Counted from the stretch's first letter, positions 12,224-23,208 are shown. The stretch: DNA of 64,000 nt from Laburnicola sp. R22_1 (GCA_014281115.1 JACONQ010000021.1:620001-684000); one strand, 5' to 3'. The notes: generated from the letters alone by a model not told the origin. Made by a program: numbers and translations.

Positions 12224-13110
12224 TACTCGGCGAAGATGACTTATTTTCTGCATATTCCGCCGTACGTGTATGCCGCCATCTGGATGTTTGCGATTGGGTA
12301 CTTGAACGATCGGATCAAACTGCGAGGGCCGACTATCATTGTGCAAGCGGTTATCATCACTGTAGGAATCTGTGCAATGGCATTTGCAGTGAACCCTGGG
12401 GCTCGCTACTTTGGGATTTTCTTGGCTGTAGGTGGCGCAAATAGCAATATCCCTTCAATCTATGGATATCAACATAACAACTTGAGTAAGCCACTATTCA
12501 GGGGGCTCACAGGAAGCGGCTAACAAGAGCACAGCTGGTCAAACGAAGCGCGCACTGGCAACCGCGATGCTTCTCATGGGTGGCGGCTGCGGAGGCATTG
12601 TTGCCTCGTTTGCATTCCAGTCGAAGGACGCGCCGGACTACATACCGGGCATGACCACGGCGATCACGTCGCAGGTTGTTACCGTGGTACTTGTATCGCT
12701 GAACTCGGTGTATTTCTTACATCGGAATAGGAAGGCGGAGAAGGGCGAGGTTGTGCTGGAAGATACGCCGGGATTCAGATATACCTATTGATTGGGCATG
12801 TAGATACGAATAGAGGACAAAAGTTGAGTACTGTCCATCTTGGTATTGCTTATCCTGGGGTAACACAGTGTACTCAGACTTTTGCCCTAGGACATACTGT
12901 ATGATATGCGAGAGGACAAGATTCCTACTTGATGGTCTACTGCAACGGAAAAATAAAAAATAAAGACTCGGAAGCTTTATGAGCCAGCGCAGAACAAGAT
13001 GCATCAATTTTTCCAGGCCGCTAATCTCGAACAACAACGGCCCACGCATTAATCCCTGTACACCGGCATGTGAACTGTCAACAAACTGCGCGCGTCGCCG
13101 CGTCTGGCAA

Positions 13111-14421
13111 TCACTCCGTCGCACTTTGCTTGTACCACAGCTTATCCTTGTTCTCCAAGAAAGAAGTCTGCAACAATTCGGTGACAAGCTGCAGAATAGA
13201 CGTGCCCAAACTCTGCTTCGCCTTTCCCTTGTTCAGCGTATGATGTCTGAAGAAATACCCGTTGCAGTCCGACAGGATCATGCCCTGGTACTCATTCATC
13301 ATGTTTGGGTAGCCCATCGCGTCGTCGCATGGTATCCCCTTAATCACGAACGTCAGTTGGCATTCGACATGTACAGTTCTCAGAGGGACACTTACCACGA
13401 TGTTATCCCCATTAGGATTGAAGTCGTAACGGATGTACTCTGAGAAAACGCGCTGCTCATGACTCCATTTATCCTTCCACTGGCCACAGCCTTCGTAGCG
13501 CGATTCATTCGGACACTCAATCCACGCATCCAGCAGCTCCTTCGTATATGGAAGATTCTGGACGATAACAACACCTGTATTAAGGACCTGAGTGCCTTTG
13601 CTGTCGACGCTGTTGATGATGTCGTTGTCGAATACCTTCTGGTCCCAGGGCATCGCGATGGACGTGTTGTTCGTGACGCCCCAGTGGTTGAGCAGCCATT
13701 CGAGAGGCACGTCTGGGTGATTGATTGTTACGTCGGCGTCCATCGTCATGACAAACTGGTAGTCTTCGAGCACTTGGCGGAGGGAACCGGGGAGGACCCA
13801 GGTATCGTGGTAGCCTTCCATGTGGTGCGCTTGGAAGAATTTATAGTCGTAGCCGTGGATTTGTGCTGGTCGTTTCGAGTTAGTATTCTTATTTGCATTA
13901 TTACACGTGTGTTGAAATAGACTTACCGTACAGATAGTGGCCCATAATCGCGCCCGAGACCAGCTGTCCGCCGCCCATTTCCAGGCTCTCCCAGTTGATG
14001 CCGTTGGAGTTCAGAATCTCGTTGTTACCTTTTGGCTCGCGGGTGTCAATGTCAATGACGAGGATCTTGTTTTTCAGCGGCTCTGTCCATGTTGGCAGTA
14101 ATTTCAGGCCGAATGTCTTTCCCGAGGCATCGACGTAGTCATCAGTTAGGGAATGTCGTATCGGGTCGAAAAGTGCGTGTATGCGGTCGTGTATTGTCTT
14201 CGGCTCTGTCACTGCAGGTCTACTTGGTATTCAGCATTATCCCGCAGGTAAGGACACATGTCAGACTACCTGTATTCTATGTGCGCCATTGCTTGGAGCT
14301 GCTCGAGCGAAGGGAGAGAAGGCACGACATCAGGTTTGGTATGCGATATTAAGATCAGAATGAGAAAAGCACAAATAATCGCGATGATGAAGCGCGGAAG
14401 ACTGCAAGTAGTGACTGCCAT
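13111..14421 (-). CDS. GT34/GMA12-like type II membrane glycosyltransferase
   Basis: Four exons on the minus strand: 14270-14421, 13927-14222, 13396-13865 and 13111-13338. The introns are 14223-14269, 13866-13926 and 13339-13395, and the product has 381 residues. The protein starts MAVTTCSLPR and has one hydrophobic anchor (about residues 11-27), as in Golgi type II transferases. The luminal domain contains KNKILVIDID, GHYLYAQIHGYDY across an exon junction, the metal-binding DXD motif MTMDADVTI near residue 190, and a GDNIV/GIPCDDAMGYP segment. The family transfers galactose or mannose to glycans in the Golgi; donor and acceptor are unknown. The third intron is 57 bp, in frame and stop-free, so an ORF caller retains it; GTAAGT, CTGAC and AAG plus family alignment argue that it is spliced. 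The gene converges with the MFS gene. Confidence 0.82.
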
Positions 14422-15888
14422 TGCGACGAAAAAGAAAGAAAAGAAGTGCGAAATGTATCTGCGATAATCGAAGGGATGGATTCTAGATCAAGGAACGCAA
14501 GGTTGTTGTACCGGTACGGCGGCTACCCTTAAATGGCGAGCTGTACCACCTTGGGCCAGCTTTTAATATTGCTACAGCTCCCCTCACCGGCAAAGTATAA
14601 GGTACTTATAGAGTCGCATGTGATAGAAGTATAGTTGTGTTGAACTTTGGTTCGGCTCCTTGTGAGTCACATATCGCCCGAAAAAATATTTCGGCCCCTC
14701 CACCGACAAAATCGTGTCGGTTGCAACAATTACCACCTTGGATTCCACAGAATTTTGCTAGAACCAGCCACGAGGCTTGCGTGTACTTGTCGCATCACGT
14801 ATAAACTCTTCCTCTGGTGTAGCTTGTGTCAGCGCGCTACAAGTTCGTGTCTGTATTGCGCCGCCACTAATCTTTCTTCAGCGCAACGGCCGATGTTCAA
14901 GTAACGCGACGTGTTGGGGGGGCGTGAAGAATGTGACTAGCGGGACGATTGTGTTACAGAAGGGAAGGGAGTTGCAAGACATGCTAGGGAAGGAGATAAC
15001 GATGCATATGCAGCCGGATCGATAAGAGCCTAGGAGATCTTTTCCAAGAAAAAAAGGTTCGAATGTTCAAGGTTAGAACGTGCATCAATTCCTTCACGAA
15101 TCTTCCAGATTGGTCGCTTAGGTATCGCCGAGACAGCACTTCAACCATTATATGCTCGAAGAAGGTCAAAAACGACAGCCATGTCACAACCGAGGACGCC
15201 ACTGCCACCCAGGTATTACCTGCAAGTGCTCAGACGAAAGCTGCAGCGAAAGCTCAGGTGACCTTGCCGTCTAGACTTAGAAAAGAACTGCAAAGCATAA
15301 GAACAGCACTATTAATTGGTTCACAGTGATATTCTGATCTGATTTGAATTGAAGGAGTGACTCTTGAGTCGGTGATGGAAAAGATGGGGTAGGTTAGAAG
15401 GCAACAAGTCGGGCTAGTACCAATCGAGAGTGCCAGGTCGTTATGTAAGCGAATGGATGGACACACGTGACTACATTGACTCCGGGGTGCACTTCTCGTG
15501 GGGCTTCACTTTCTGGCGGTTATGAACTTACTCCTAGTCTCGTAAAGTCTTATTCACGCCTGAAATGTTCCCACTAATCAATACCCATACGAGGTAACAT
15601 TAAATGTTCATAAAGTCACGTTTGGGGTTTGTCTCATGTGTTGCTAGAGTATCAAGATTCCCAAAGATAGAAAAGACACCGAGCTAATGGGCGATAATTC
15701 GCATGAAAAATTACCCCTTCTTCTTCTTATTTCTACATCTGCGTTGAGGGTCGAGGACGCAATTATGCTAGAGACATTGTCATTGCAAGCATTACCAAGA
15801 GGGAGAAAGACACTGCTAAGCTATTACATATTTCCCAGGATAATCTTCGCTTGTTTTTGTTTGAATTGTTGTTGTTCAAGTATAGTTA
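14422..15888. other. Intergenic, no gene seen
   Basis: About 1.5 kb of normal composition. Short ORFs on both strands show no family features. Hairpin-like CCGACAAAATCGTGTCGG lies near 14702. The first few hundred bases are probably the glycosyltransferase promoter; the far end abuts the pogo element at 15889. Confidence 0.5.
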
Positions 15889-15968
15889 ACGTGTTTACAA
15901 GCGAGCCGCGCGTACAAGTGAGCCGCGCGCCCCACCAACTTTCTACAACGCGTCTCATACAAACTACA

Positions 15969-17618
15969 ATGGCTCAACCATTGTCTGCTCAATTGCGCTA
16001 TAAAGAAGCAAATATCTACCTAGCTCTTTCAGCTATCAATTCCAGTTAAATACGAAGTATAAAACGCGCTGCCGCAACGTTTTGCGTCCCTGAAACAACA
16101 CTTCGCGGCCGACGCGCAGGAATCGCTGCGCGACGCGACTCTGAGCCCAAATCAAAGAAGCTTACCAAGCTTGAAGAGGAGGTGATTGTTGAGCATATAC
16201 TTGACCTAGATTCGCGAGGCTTTGCGCCCACTCTAGGTGCTGTACGAGATATGGCGAATAAGCTGCTCACTGAGCGCAGCGCAGGCCACGTTGGCCAGCA
16301 GTGGCCTAGGAACTTTGTCAAGCGAACAGACAGCCTCACAACGCGATTTAATCGACCCTACGATCGACAGCGAGCCCTCTGCGAGGACCCGACGGTTATA
16401 CAGGCCTGGTTTGAGCTAGTAGCACGTACAAAGGCCACCTACGGTATCTGCGACGAGGATACCTTCAACTTCGACGAGACTGGCTTTCTAATGGGTAAAA
16501 TATCCTCCCAGCTAGTCGTTACTGGCTCAGAGAGGCGTGGCCGGCCAAAAGCGATCCAGCCAGGCAATCGTGAGTGGGTGACGGCGATCCACGGAATCAA
16601 CGCTACTGGGTGGGCAATCCCGCCCTTTATCATCTTCGCTGGCCAGTACCACCTCTCTGCCTGCTACGAGGGCGACGATATACCAGGTAACTGGGCTATT
16701 GGTCTTAGCGACAATGGCTGGACTACGAACGAGCTTGGTGTTGCCTGGCTACGGCATTTTATTAAGCATACAGTAGAGCGTAGAGTGGGCGCGCGTCAGC
16801 TACTGATACTTGACAGCCATAAGAGTCACAACTCGCTCGAATTCCAGGAGATCTGCAAGGAGAATAAGATCTACACTCTCTGTATGCCGCCACATTCGTC
16901 ACACCTTCTGCAGCCGCTTGACGTTGGCTGTTTCTCGCCGTTGAAGCGGGCGTACGGGCGCCAGGTCGAGGGCCTGATACGCGACCACATCAACCATATC
17001 ACCAAGCTTGAGTTCCTACCAGCCTTCCGCGCCGCCTACGACCAGTCAATTATAAAGGAGAATATCTGCGCAAGCTTTCAAGGCGCTGGGCTAGTCCCAC
17101 ACGATCCAGAGGCGGTGATATTAAAGCTTAATATGAAGCTTCGTACGCTGTCGCCAGCAGCCCTACCAGAGGCCCTATGGGAGTCTGCAACACCAAGCAA
17201 CGCGCGCGAGCTAGGCGCTCAGTCAACTCTAGTTTGTGAGCGGATCCAAAGGCATCAAGGATCCTCTCCTACATCAGTTATCCAGTCGCTTGATCGGCTT
17301 ACAAGAGGGGCTAAGAGAATAGCGCATTCGATGGTGCTTATGCGTGATAAGATAGCTAGTCTACAGAGGGCAAATAAGGCAGCCACAACGCGTAAACAGC
17401 GCAAAAAGAAGCGGATCTAGAAGCGAGACACCCTATCAAAGGCAGAGGGAGAGGATATTATTGCTCAGAAGGCTATTGAGCAGCAACTAGAGGGAGAAAC
17501 GCGGTATAGCCAGGCGCGGTCAGGTGCGAGCCGGCAGGCTTCAGCGCGCTGCACGCGCTGCAGGGAGCCTGGGCACAACTCACGTACGTGCAAGAAAGCT
17601 TCTATAGATACTGCTTGA
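15969..17618 (+). pseudogene. Pogo-type DDE transposase with C-terminal CCHC knuckle, two in-frame stops
   Basis: One frame runs from the ATG at 15969 to the TGA at 17616-17618, interrupted by TAA at 16047-16049 and TAG at 17418-17420. Visible parts, in order, are an N-terminal HTH (FCVPETTLRGRR), a CENP-B-like domain, the catalytic core with NFDETGFLMG, LLILDSHKSHNS and LLQPLDVGCFSPLK, and a basic C-terminus. The C-terminus ends in a zinc knuckle CTRCREPGHNSRTC (CX2CX4HX4C), downstream of the second stop. Both stops could arise from CAA/CAG by C-to-T change, as RIP would produce. The intervening 400-residue core is otherwise open, so inactivation looks recent. Confidence 0.88.
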
Positions 17619-17732
17619 TTTAGGATAGCTATTATATTAATAGAATTTTGATGCGTTGTTGATATACAGCCTGCAAAAGGCTGAGAGACTTGGTGGGGCG
17701 CGCGGCTCACTTGTACGCGCGGCTCGCTTGTA

Positions 17733-19866
17733 ACATGTTGGTTCAGCACTTGGCGCGGTTCGGCAAATGGCGCACCCCCGCATTTTCCACCCAATCCTTC
17801 ACCCACCCATAACTCAGCCAATATGGATCCAATTGACAAGGCAATTGAAGAAATCGAATCGCGCGAACCAGGAGAAGAATTCTCGTATCGAAAAATAGCG
17901 AAAAAATATGGTGTACCAGACACTACGTTGAGGAGGATACACTAGGGCAAAAACGTGCTGATAAAAGAGCAATAACTCCAACAGCGAAAACTTACCCCTT
18001 AACAAGAACTGGAGCTTATAAGCTATATAGAAAAGCTTATAGGCTGTTGTCTACCACCTACAAGGGAGATGCTGCAGAATTTTGCTTCATTAATTGCAAA
18101 ACCAACGGCGAACAACTAGTAGGAAAAAGCTGGGTTACCTGATTTATTAACTGTTACAACGTCGAAATCACCCCTATTAGGTTACTAGAATGGATCGCGC
18201 GCGCCACCAAGCTGATTTAGGGGCTAAATACGAGCAATTCTTTCAACTTCTGCTAGAGAAAATGGAGGAGTACAATATAGAGCCTCGTCACATGTACAAT
18301 ATGGATAAGAAGGGCTTCCTTATAGGAGTGATTGGAAGAAGCAAAAGGATCTTCAGCAAAGCTATGTGGGACCGTGGGGAAGTGAAATCAGCCCTCTAAG
18401 ATGGCAACAGAGAGTGGATGACCATCCTAGCTTGCGTCTGCGCTGATGGAACTGCGTTGCCACTAGGGCTACTATTTGCAGCTGCTAATAACGCTCTCCA
18501 ATCGGCCTAGGTAGAGGATATTGAGGCTGGGAAGCATGAGGTATTCGTTACTATATCTCCTAATGGATGGACCAACAACAATATAGGCCTTGCGTGGCTC
18601 GAGCAGGTCTTTAATTGGTACACAAAAGCGAAAGCTCGTTGATCCTACCAACTACTAATTGTGGATGGCTATGGGTCCCACGTAACGAGAGAGTTTATCA
18701 ACTACTGTGACCACAATTAGATTCTCCTTATGATATTCCCCCTCACAGTACCCACACGCTGCAGCCCCTTGATGTAGTACTCTTTAAGCCTCTCTCATCA
18801 GCCTACTCAAAAGCCCTCACTACCTATCTCCACAAGGCCTAGGGGCTACTCTCAGTAAAGAAAGGAGACTTCTTCCCTCTCTTCTAGGAAGCCTGGACCA
18901 TCTCCTTCAAGAAGAAAACAATTCTAAAGTCCTTTGAGGCCACTAGTATATGGCCCCGTAACGCTGAGGTTATCCTTCAGAAATACAGGCCATCAACTCC
19001 AGTGGAGCAGGATTCGAGAGAGAGCAGTACCTCTGTACTCAGCGGCAAGGATTGGCTCAAAATCGAGACCCTCGTGCGTAATACTGTGAGGGAGGAGGGC
19101 AGTAGGGAGGTGCAGAAGCTGAAGCGTTCTCTCCACCACATCTCTGTTCAAAATGACATCCTCCACGCTGAGGTACAAGGCCTGACAAAGGCCCTACAAG
19201 TTAAGAAGAAGCAGCAGAAGAAGAGCAAGCCTCTAGACCTGCAACAACGCAGGGAGTACCACGGTGGTGCAGTTTTCTGGTCCCCGAGGAAGCTGAGGGA
19301 GGCTAGAGTACGCGAGAGCGTTGTAGATAAGGAGAAAGAGAAAGTAGAACTTGAAAAAGCGCGTAAGAAGGCAGAAATAACCTCAGCTAAGCTACGTAAC
19401 CTGCAGGAGAAGAAAGAGAGAGAAAGGTTGAGGGTTAAGAAAAGGGAGGAAAAGGAGAGGGTTGCGGCGGAGAAACAAGCTGAGCAACAACAGAGGATTT
19501 AGGAGAAAGAAAACTCCGAAAAGGCTATACAAACTTCCCAAAAGGGAAAGAGGAAGGCCTTAAAGCCTGCCGCAGCGCCAAAACAGAAAAAAAGCAACGT
19601 GTGGTGGTTGCTGAGGGTAGGGGGATAGGGGTGATGAAATGGGGCATGATCCAGCACCCACAACAACAACGCGCCGTGGCCGCACCATCAAACTTCCAGC
19701 GAAATTCCAGTAGTACATCTTTTTCGCAGCAATTTATATAGTAATTGAATGAATTATTAGAATATTCTAGCTATTGTGGATGGCTTAGTAACGAGGTGTT
19801 GTAAACTGCGTGATTTGGTTGGGGTGCGCCATTTGCCGAACCGCGCCAAGTGCTGAACCAACATGT
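17733..19866 (+). mobile_element. Fot1-type DNA transposon B (2134 bp), nested in the right TIR of element A
   Basis: Perfect 46-bp inverted repeats lie at 17733-17778 and 19821-19866, starting ACATGTTGGTTCAGCAC and ending GGCGCACCCC. The flanking TA copies are 17731-17732 and 19867-19868. Removing the element with one TA restores the right inverted repeat of element A exactly, which proves the order of events: A first, then B. The interior encodes a heavily mutated Fot1-like transposase. The ends are intact while the gene is dead, so it could only move if supplied with transposase from elsewhere. Confidence 0.93.
17823..19713 (+). pseudogene. Fot1-like transposase, many stops and frameshifts
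   Basis: The reading starts at the ATG at 17823 (MDPIDKAIEEIESREPGEEF, then KIAKKYGVPDTTLRR, a HTH). Several in-frame TAG codons follow from 17943, with at least one frame change near 18120-18190. The core remains recognisable in pieces: YNMDKKGFLIGVIGR at about 18297, an altered GYGSHV segment near 18670, and LQPLDV-like sequence near 18765. An open C-terminal part at 19002-19502 contains GGAVFWSPRKLREARV and a long Lys/Glu coiled coil, and a TRRGR..KLP tail ends at the TAG at 19711-19713. The layout is closest to the transposase of the MFS-borne element at 10126-12223. Most stops are TAG, consistent with C-to-T mutation of CAG. Confidence 0.85.
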
Positions 19867-19877
19867 TAAACACGTTA

Positions 19878-20475
19878 TTGCTTAATTGAGTTGCCGTGAT
19901 TGCAAGACGTGACAAATAAGGAGACAACTTTTTTGACGACTATAAACTCAACATTGATGAATCTTGGGATCAATCCAGGGGTAACATGGATAAAAATGAT
20001 ATTCAAATTGCTACCTGCATTTTATTTATAGTAATTCGTTATACGTTATAATGTACCCATTTTCTAACAACCTCTCCGGGTTGAGTAGGATGGGAGCTCT
20101 TGCACAAAAGCTTTACAATGTTTTAGCTAGTAAGTTCTACTTTTCGTGTTGTTACAGTTAGATCAAAGGATCATCGCGTCAGATTTCCATACTAATATGC
20201 CACTAGCCTCTCACACAGACTTTCACTCCCGCTGTTTCACCACAATTATCACGATCGTTCACTCACAATGCGCGGTGATCAATGCGGGGGGGACTTTCCC
20301 AATGCGCCTCCCCCTAGTATATAATGAAAACATTCCCGTGCTCTATACTAAACACACAAAGATCAACTCTGGTGTTTATCCGACTTTACCATCAAGTTAT
20401 AAACCTCTCCTCTCGATACAGCTGTGGGCCTTGCAGATCTAGAAATACCACTATACAACTAGCATTACGCTCCAG
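19878..20475. other. Intergenic region upstream of the SANT-repeat gene
   Basis: No gene. A TATA-like CTAGTATATAATG lies near 20313, and CT-rich tracts follow before the ATG at 20476, as is usual for filamentous-fungal promoters. Confidence 0.5.
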
Positions 20476-22215
20476 ATGACAGCTCCAACTCAGAGTTTGT
20501 CTCGACGTTCAACTCGACTTGCGACTCGAGATCAAATAGCCAACACGCCTGATAAAGGAAAACAGACCAGTGAAATGCGCTCATCCGACTCTTACCGCGA
20601 CAATACGAATGAAGTTTCGGACAATAACGTTGGCTCGAAGCGAAAAACACTCAAAGCGGTCGCCATTCCAGGCCGCAAGGTTCCATCGACCAAGAAGAAG
20701 CTCACGAAGGAAACCCAATCCGAGGAACCAATTCCAAAGTTCAAGAAGTACGTCCTCGACCTCCTACGGAACGAGATACCAGCATGGCACGTCGACTCAA
20801 TTAAGAAGAAGCTTGACGGTGAGACCTGGCCATCGTATTTCGATTCGATCGAGGCGATGCGATCTAGTCTGCTAGGCAAACTCGAATGGAAACAGGCCGA
20901 TTCATTCACCTTTTCAATTCTGAAAGAATGGAAAGTCTCCGAAAAACTCATGGCCCAGACGATGTTTCCGAACTACTTTGAGTTCGAATGTGCCAATCTG
21001 CACAAGTCTTGGTCGAAGGAGGATAGGAGTGCCCAAGTACCTAATGGGCCCAATGGCAAGCTTGGAGATCCCGGTGCGAACAATGACAGTGCTTCCGACC
21101 CGGTAACCCTGGAAGAGATGATCGCAATCCACGATCTACACTTGGAGCGAAAGCAAGCTATGCTTGTCTACAAGGCTCTCTGTGGCGAGAGGAACAATGG
21201 CCCGAAGGGTAATCCTCTGGGACGGCGCTCCCCCATCCTTGGGAACGCTGACATGATCCGAATTAGAGACTTGTTCGACCAGCAAGGATGGCCGGGGAAG
21301 TGGAACAGTGTGAGCAGCAATGACGACACTCCAGTCGATTTCGAAGAGTCCATAACCTCCATTGCCGCTGTGAAGAATATCTCGAACCAATTCCGGACGG
21401 AGTCATTCGCGCGGACATTCTTCCCGACACTGGATTCGAATGCGTGCATCAAAGCGGTGAATTTGAAGGCACGCTAGCAAGGTCCTTGGAGCACTGAGGA
21501 AATTGAAAAGCTTGACAATGCTATTAAAGATGAGCTTTCTCCTATTGAGACCACGCAGCTTTTCCCAGGCCGATCGTATAGTGCTATACGAAAGGCGATG
21601 AGGTCTAGGATGGATGATTTAGAGCCCATGCCTGAGACACCGTCCAAAGCTGTCCCAAAATCGAAAAAAGAAAAGCGCGGCCAGGTCTCACCAGAGGCGG
21701 ATTATCCCATGGCGGACCATGATCCATTCATGGCGCAGTATAACCAAATTCCCAGCTCTCCGTTTGCTCCACCCCCATTTGAGGGTCGCGGAAACTTCTC
21801 TATGGGGCAACAAGAGAAGAGTCAAGATCCAGTCGACATGGCCAACGCTCAAGATAGCGTCCAACATCCGAGTGACATGGACGAACGTAGCGAGATTCGC
21901 CGCCTGCTGGAAGTTCCCCCCGATCCGTTCGCCCACACTCTCCTAGGGAGTGGCCGAATGGATACTGAATACGGTCGGATCCATCTGCCTTTGCCTCCGG
22001 AGTTCCGGAACGGGTTGGACTTCGGCCCTGTGTCGTACCAATACACCCCTCCGCCGCCTGGCGACCTCGTGGAAATGTTCTCGAATCCCCTTTTTGATGA
22101 GCAAATGTTCCCGCCGGATCCAGCGTCATTGGCCTTCCTTGGTGCCACGAATCATCCTTTGGAAGGGGATAGGGCCGAGCGCGACACACTCGACGAGATG
22201 ATGGATTTGATTTAA
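20476..22215 (+). pseudogene. Nuclear SANT/Myb-repeat protein, interrupted by one in-frame TAG
   Basis: A single frame of 580 codons runs from 20476 to the TAA ending at 22215, broken only by TAG at 21475-21477. The N-terminus is basic (RRSTRLATRDQ, SKRKTLKAVAIPGRK). Three SANT-like units can be seen: about residues 89-175 (ending TMFPNYFEFECANLHKSW), about 255-333 (RTFFPTLDSNACIKAVNLK) and about 334-375 (QGPWSTEEIEKLDNAIKDE ... LFPGRSYSAIRKAMRSRM). All share an ...FP...S/N..A/C..A..K pattern, suggesting internal duplication. The stop sits between the second and third units, just before the clearest one. The tail is Pro-rich and acidic and ends DEMMDLI. DNA binding is inferred. The stop may be a nonsense change (CAG to TAG), a base error, or a readthrough site; I favour the first. 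Confidence 0.7.
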
Positions 22216-22847
22216 TCATGGACGAGGCGGAAACAGCTGGGTACAAGTAGAAGTCGGTTATTGATAATGAGCATGGCTTGTTGTAGGTTCGAATGTCTAG
22301 GTGGACGGGGGGTGTTAAAGGGACATCACAAAGGTTATTCACAAGATACATCTATGCATTTCGAGTATAATCAAATAATATGAGCCATTGACATGGTGCA
22401 TTTTGGACACTATCAAATCACATCAGTTACGGGCATCTATACCCTCCACGCATGCTTTTGTCTTTTTATCTTACACATACTCCATCCTTTGATTCGCAGC
22501 CATTGATAATTAACAGTCAACAATCATCTATCTTCCAATTCGTGATCATGTATCCAATACAACCTAATGTACTCATGCCCTTTTTGATAGAAATACCTCC
22601 ATTAACGTAGCGTTCCAATTGTATGCTGGCAATAGACTAGCTCTCGCTGCTGGATTCATGGAAATCTTGACGACATGACTAGGTTTGATTAGCAATACAG
22701 GGTCCACATACCACCTTCCTTCTTAAGCAATCGCACTCGAGAATAGAGCCTTGTTTGACCTTTCTTAGTCTCGATTTAGTTATCTCAATTTTGTTGTGGG
22801 TTTTCCTTGGGCTATTCTCACGGAGAGGGACGTTAGCCGGCCTTAGG

Positions 22848-22865
22848 AAGCGTACATGTACGCTT
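22848..22865. repeat. Perfect 18-bp palindrome
   Basis: AAGCGTACATGTACGCTT reads identically on both strands and lies between two convergent genes. It could be a dimeric protein site or a terminator-like hairpin; nothing else supports either reading. Confidence 0.8.
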
Positions 22866-22924
22866 AGATTATCCCAAATTAGTGGAATTTTTTCGGCGTT
22901 CCTTCCGTGGCCGAAGCGGTAGCT

Positions 22925-23057
22925 GTCACTAGCAACATGTCAGGGATCGCTGATAAGCTGTACAGGAATGTTTCCAGGCACCACAAATCTCGCAAGAAGA
23001 GCAGCGAAAGGAAGTCTTCGGTCACTAGCAACATGTCATCGCTGATAAGCTGTACAG
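22925..23057. repeat. Direct repeat pair (41 and 37 bp)
   Basis: Copies at 22925-22965 and 23021-23057 both start GTCACTAGCAACATGTCA and end GCTGATAAGCTGTACAG. The second lacks four bases (GGGA or equivalent) after the first 18. The spacing is 96 bp start to start. Function unknown. Confidence 0.85.
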
Positions 23058-23208
23058 AACCAGGCAACAAATCTGAGTACCATACGTGAACCTATGATAG
23101 GCGTTACAAATAGTAAATGCACTCAAACTTTTCTCCTGCCGTATGCAAGGAGCAAAGTCTGGTCAAAGTTTGTGTATATTTAGCACGTCGTAGTTCGCAC
23201 GATTGTTG

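Larger units (their letters stand above)
9140..12791 (+). pseudogene. MFS transporter, allantoate-permease-like (DAL5-type), broken by a stop and a transposon
   Basis: The host gene reads 9140-10125, then resumes at 12226-12485 and 12535-12791. The intron at 12486-12534 has GTAAGC...ACAG ends with a GCTAAC branch. Once the insertion 10126-12223 and one TA copy are ignored, the frame is continuous (HDSMGY/SAKMTYFL) and about 500 codons long, normal for this family. Visible family marks include the N-terminal RRIIRKVDFRMVPILGLLYM, DRVNLPNIQIAGM, the late NNL...GQTKRALATAM and multiple hydrophobic segments. A second, independent lesion is an in-frame TAG at 9679-9681, right after SCWYTRY, where the family has a charged or polar residue before QKRF. 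The family moves allantoate, vitamins or other organic anions with protons across the plasma membrane. This copy should not make a full-length protein. Confidence 0.9.
15889..19875 (+). mobile_element. Pogo-type DNA transposon A, split by nested transposon B
   Basis: The left end starts at 15889 (ACGTGTTTACAAGCG) after TA at 15887-15888. The right end stops at 19875 before TA at 19876-19877. The 50-bp inverted repeats are 15889-15938 and, on the right, 17690-17732 continued at 19869-19875. The right repeat is cut at a TA by element B (17733-19866), with that TA duplicated at 19867-19868. Without B the element is about 1.85 kb. Each repeat carries two near-identical 16-bp motifs, ACAAGCGAGCCGCGCG and ACAAGTGAGCCGCGCG, before CCCCACCAA. 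Both outer flanks show the TA duplication expected of this superfamily. Confidence 0.92.
22216..23208. other. Intergenic with short repeats
   Basis: About 1 kb between the convergent SANT and zinc-finger genes. No ORF with family features is present. It holds an 18-bp palindrome at 22848 and a 37-41-bp direct repeat at 22925/23021, listed separately. Confidence 0.55.

Noticed and set aside
15050..15065. GGTTCGAATGT as a tRNA B box
   Set aside because: The last bases do not fit the consensus and no acceptor stem or A box is present around it.
15898..17730. Element A ending at the inner TA pair (15896-15897 / 17731-17732)
   Set aside because: The left end and the right-edge copy both extend 9 bp further (ACGTGTTTA), and the missing 7 bp of the right end are found after element B; the nested model explains all junctions.
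21475..21477. Programmed readthrough of the SANT-gene TAG
   Set aside because: The context TAG CAA GGT only partly matches known readthrough contexts; a nonsense change is simpler. Kept as an open alternative.
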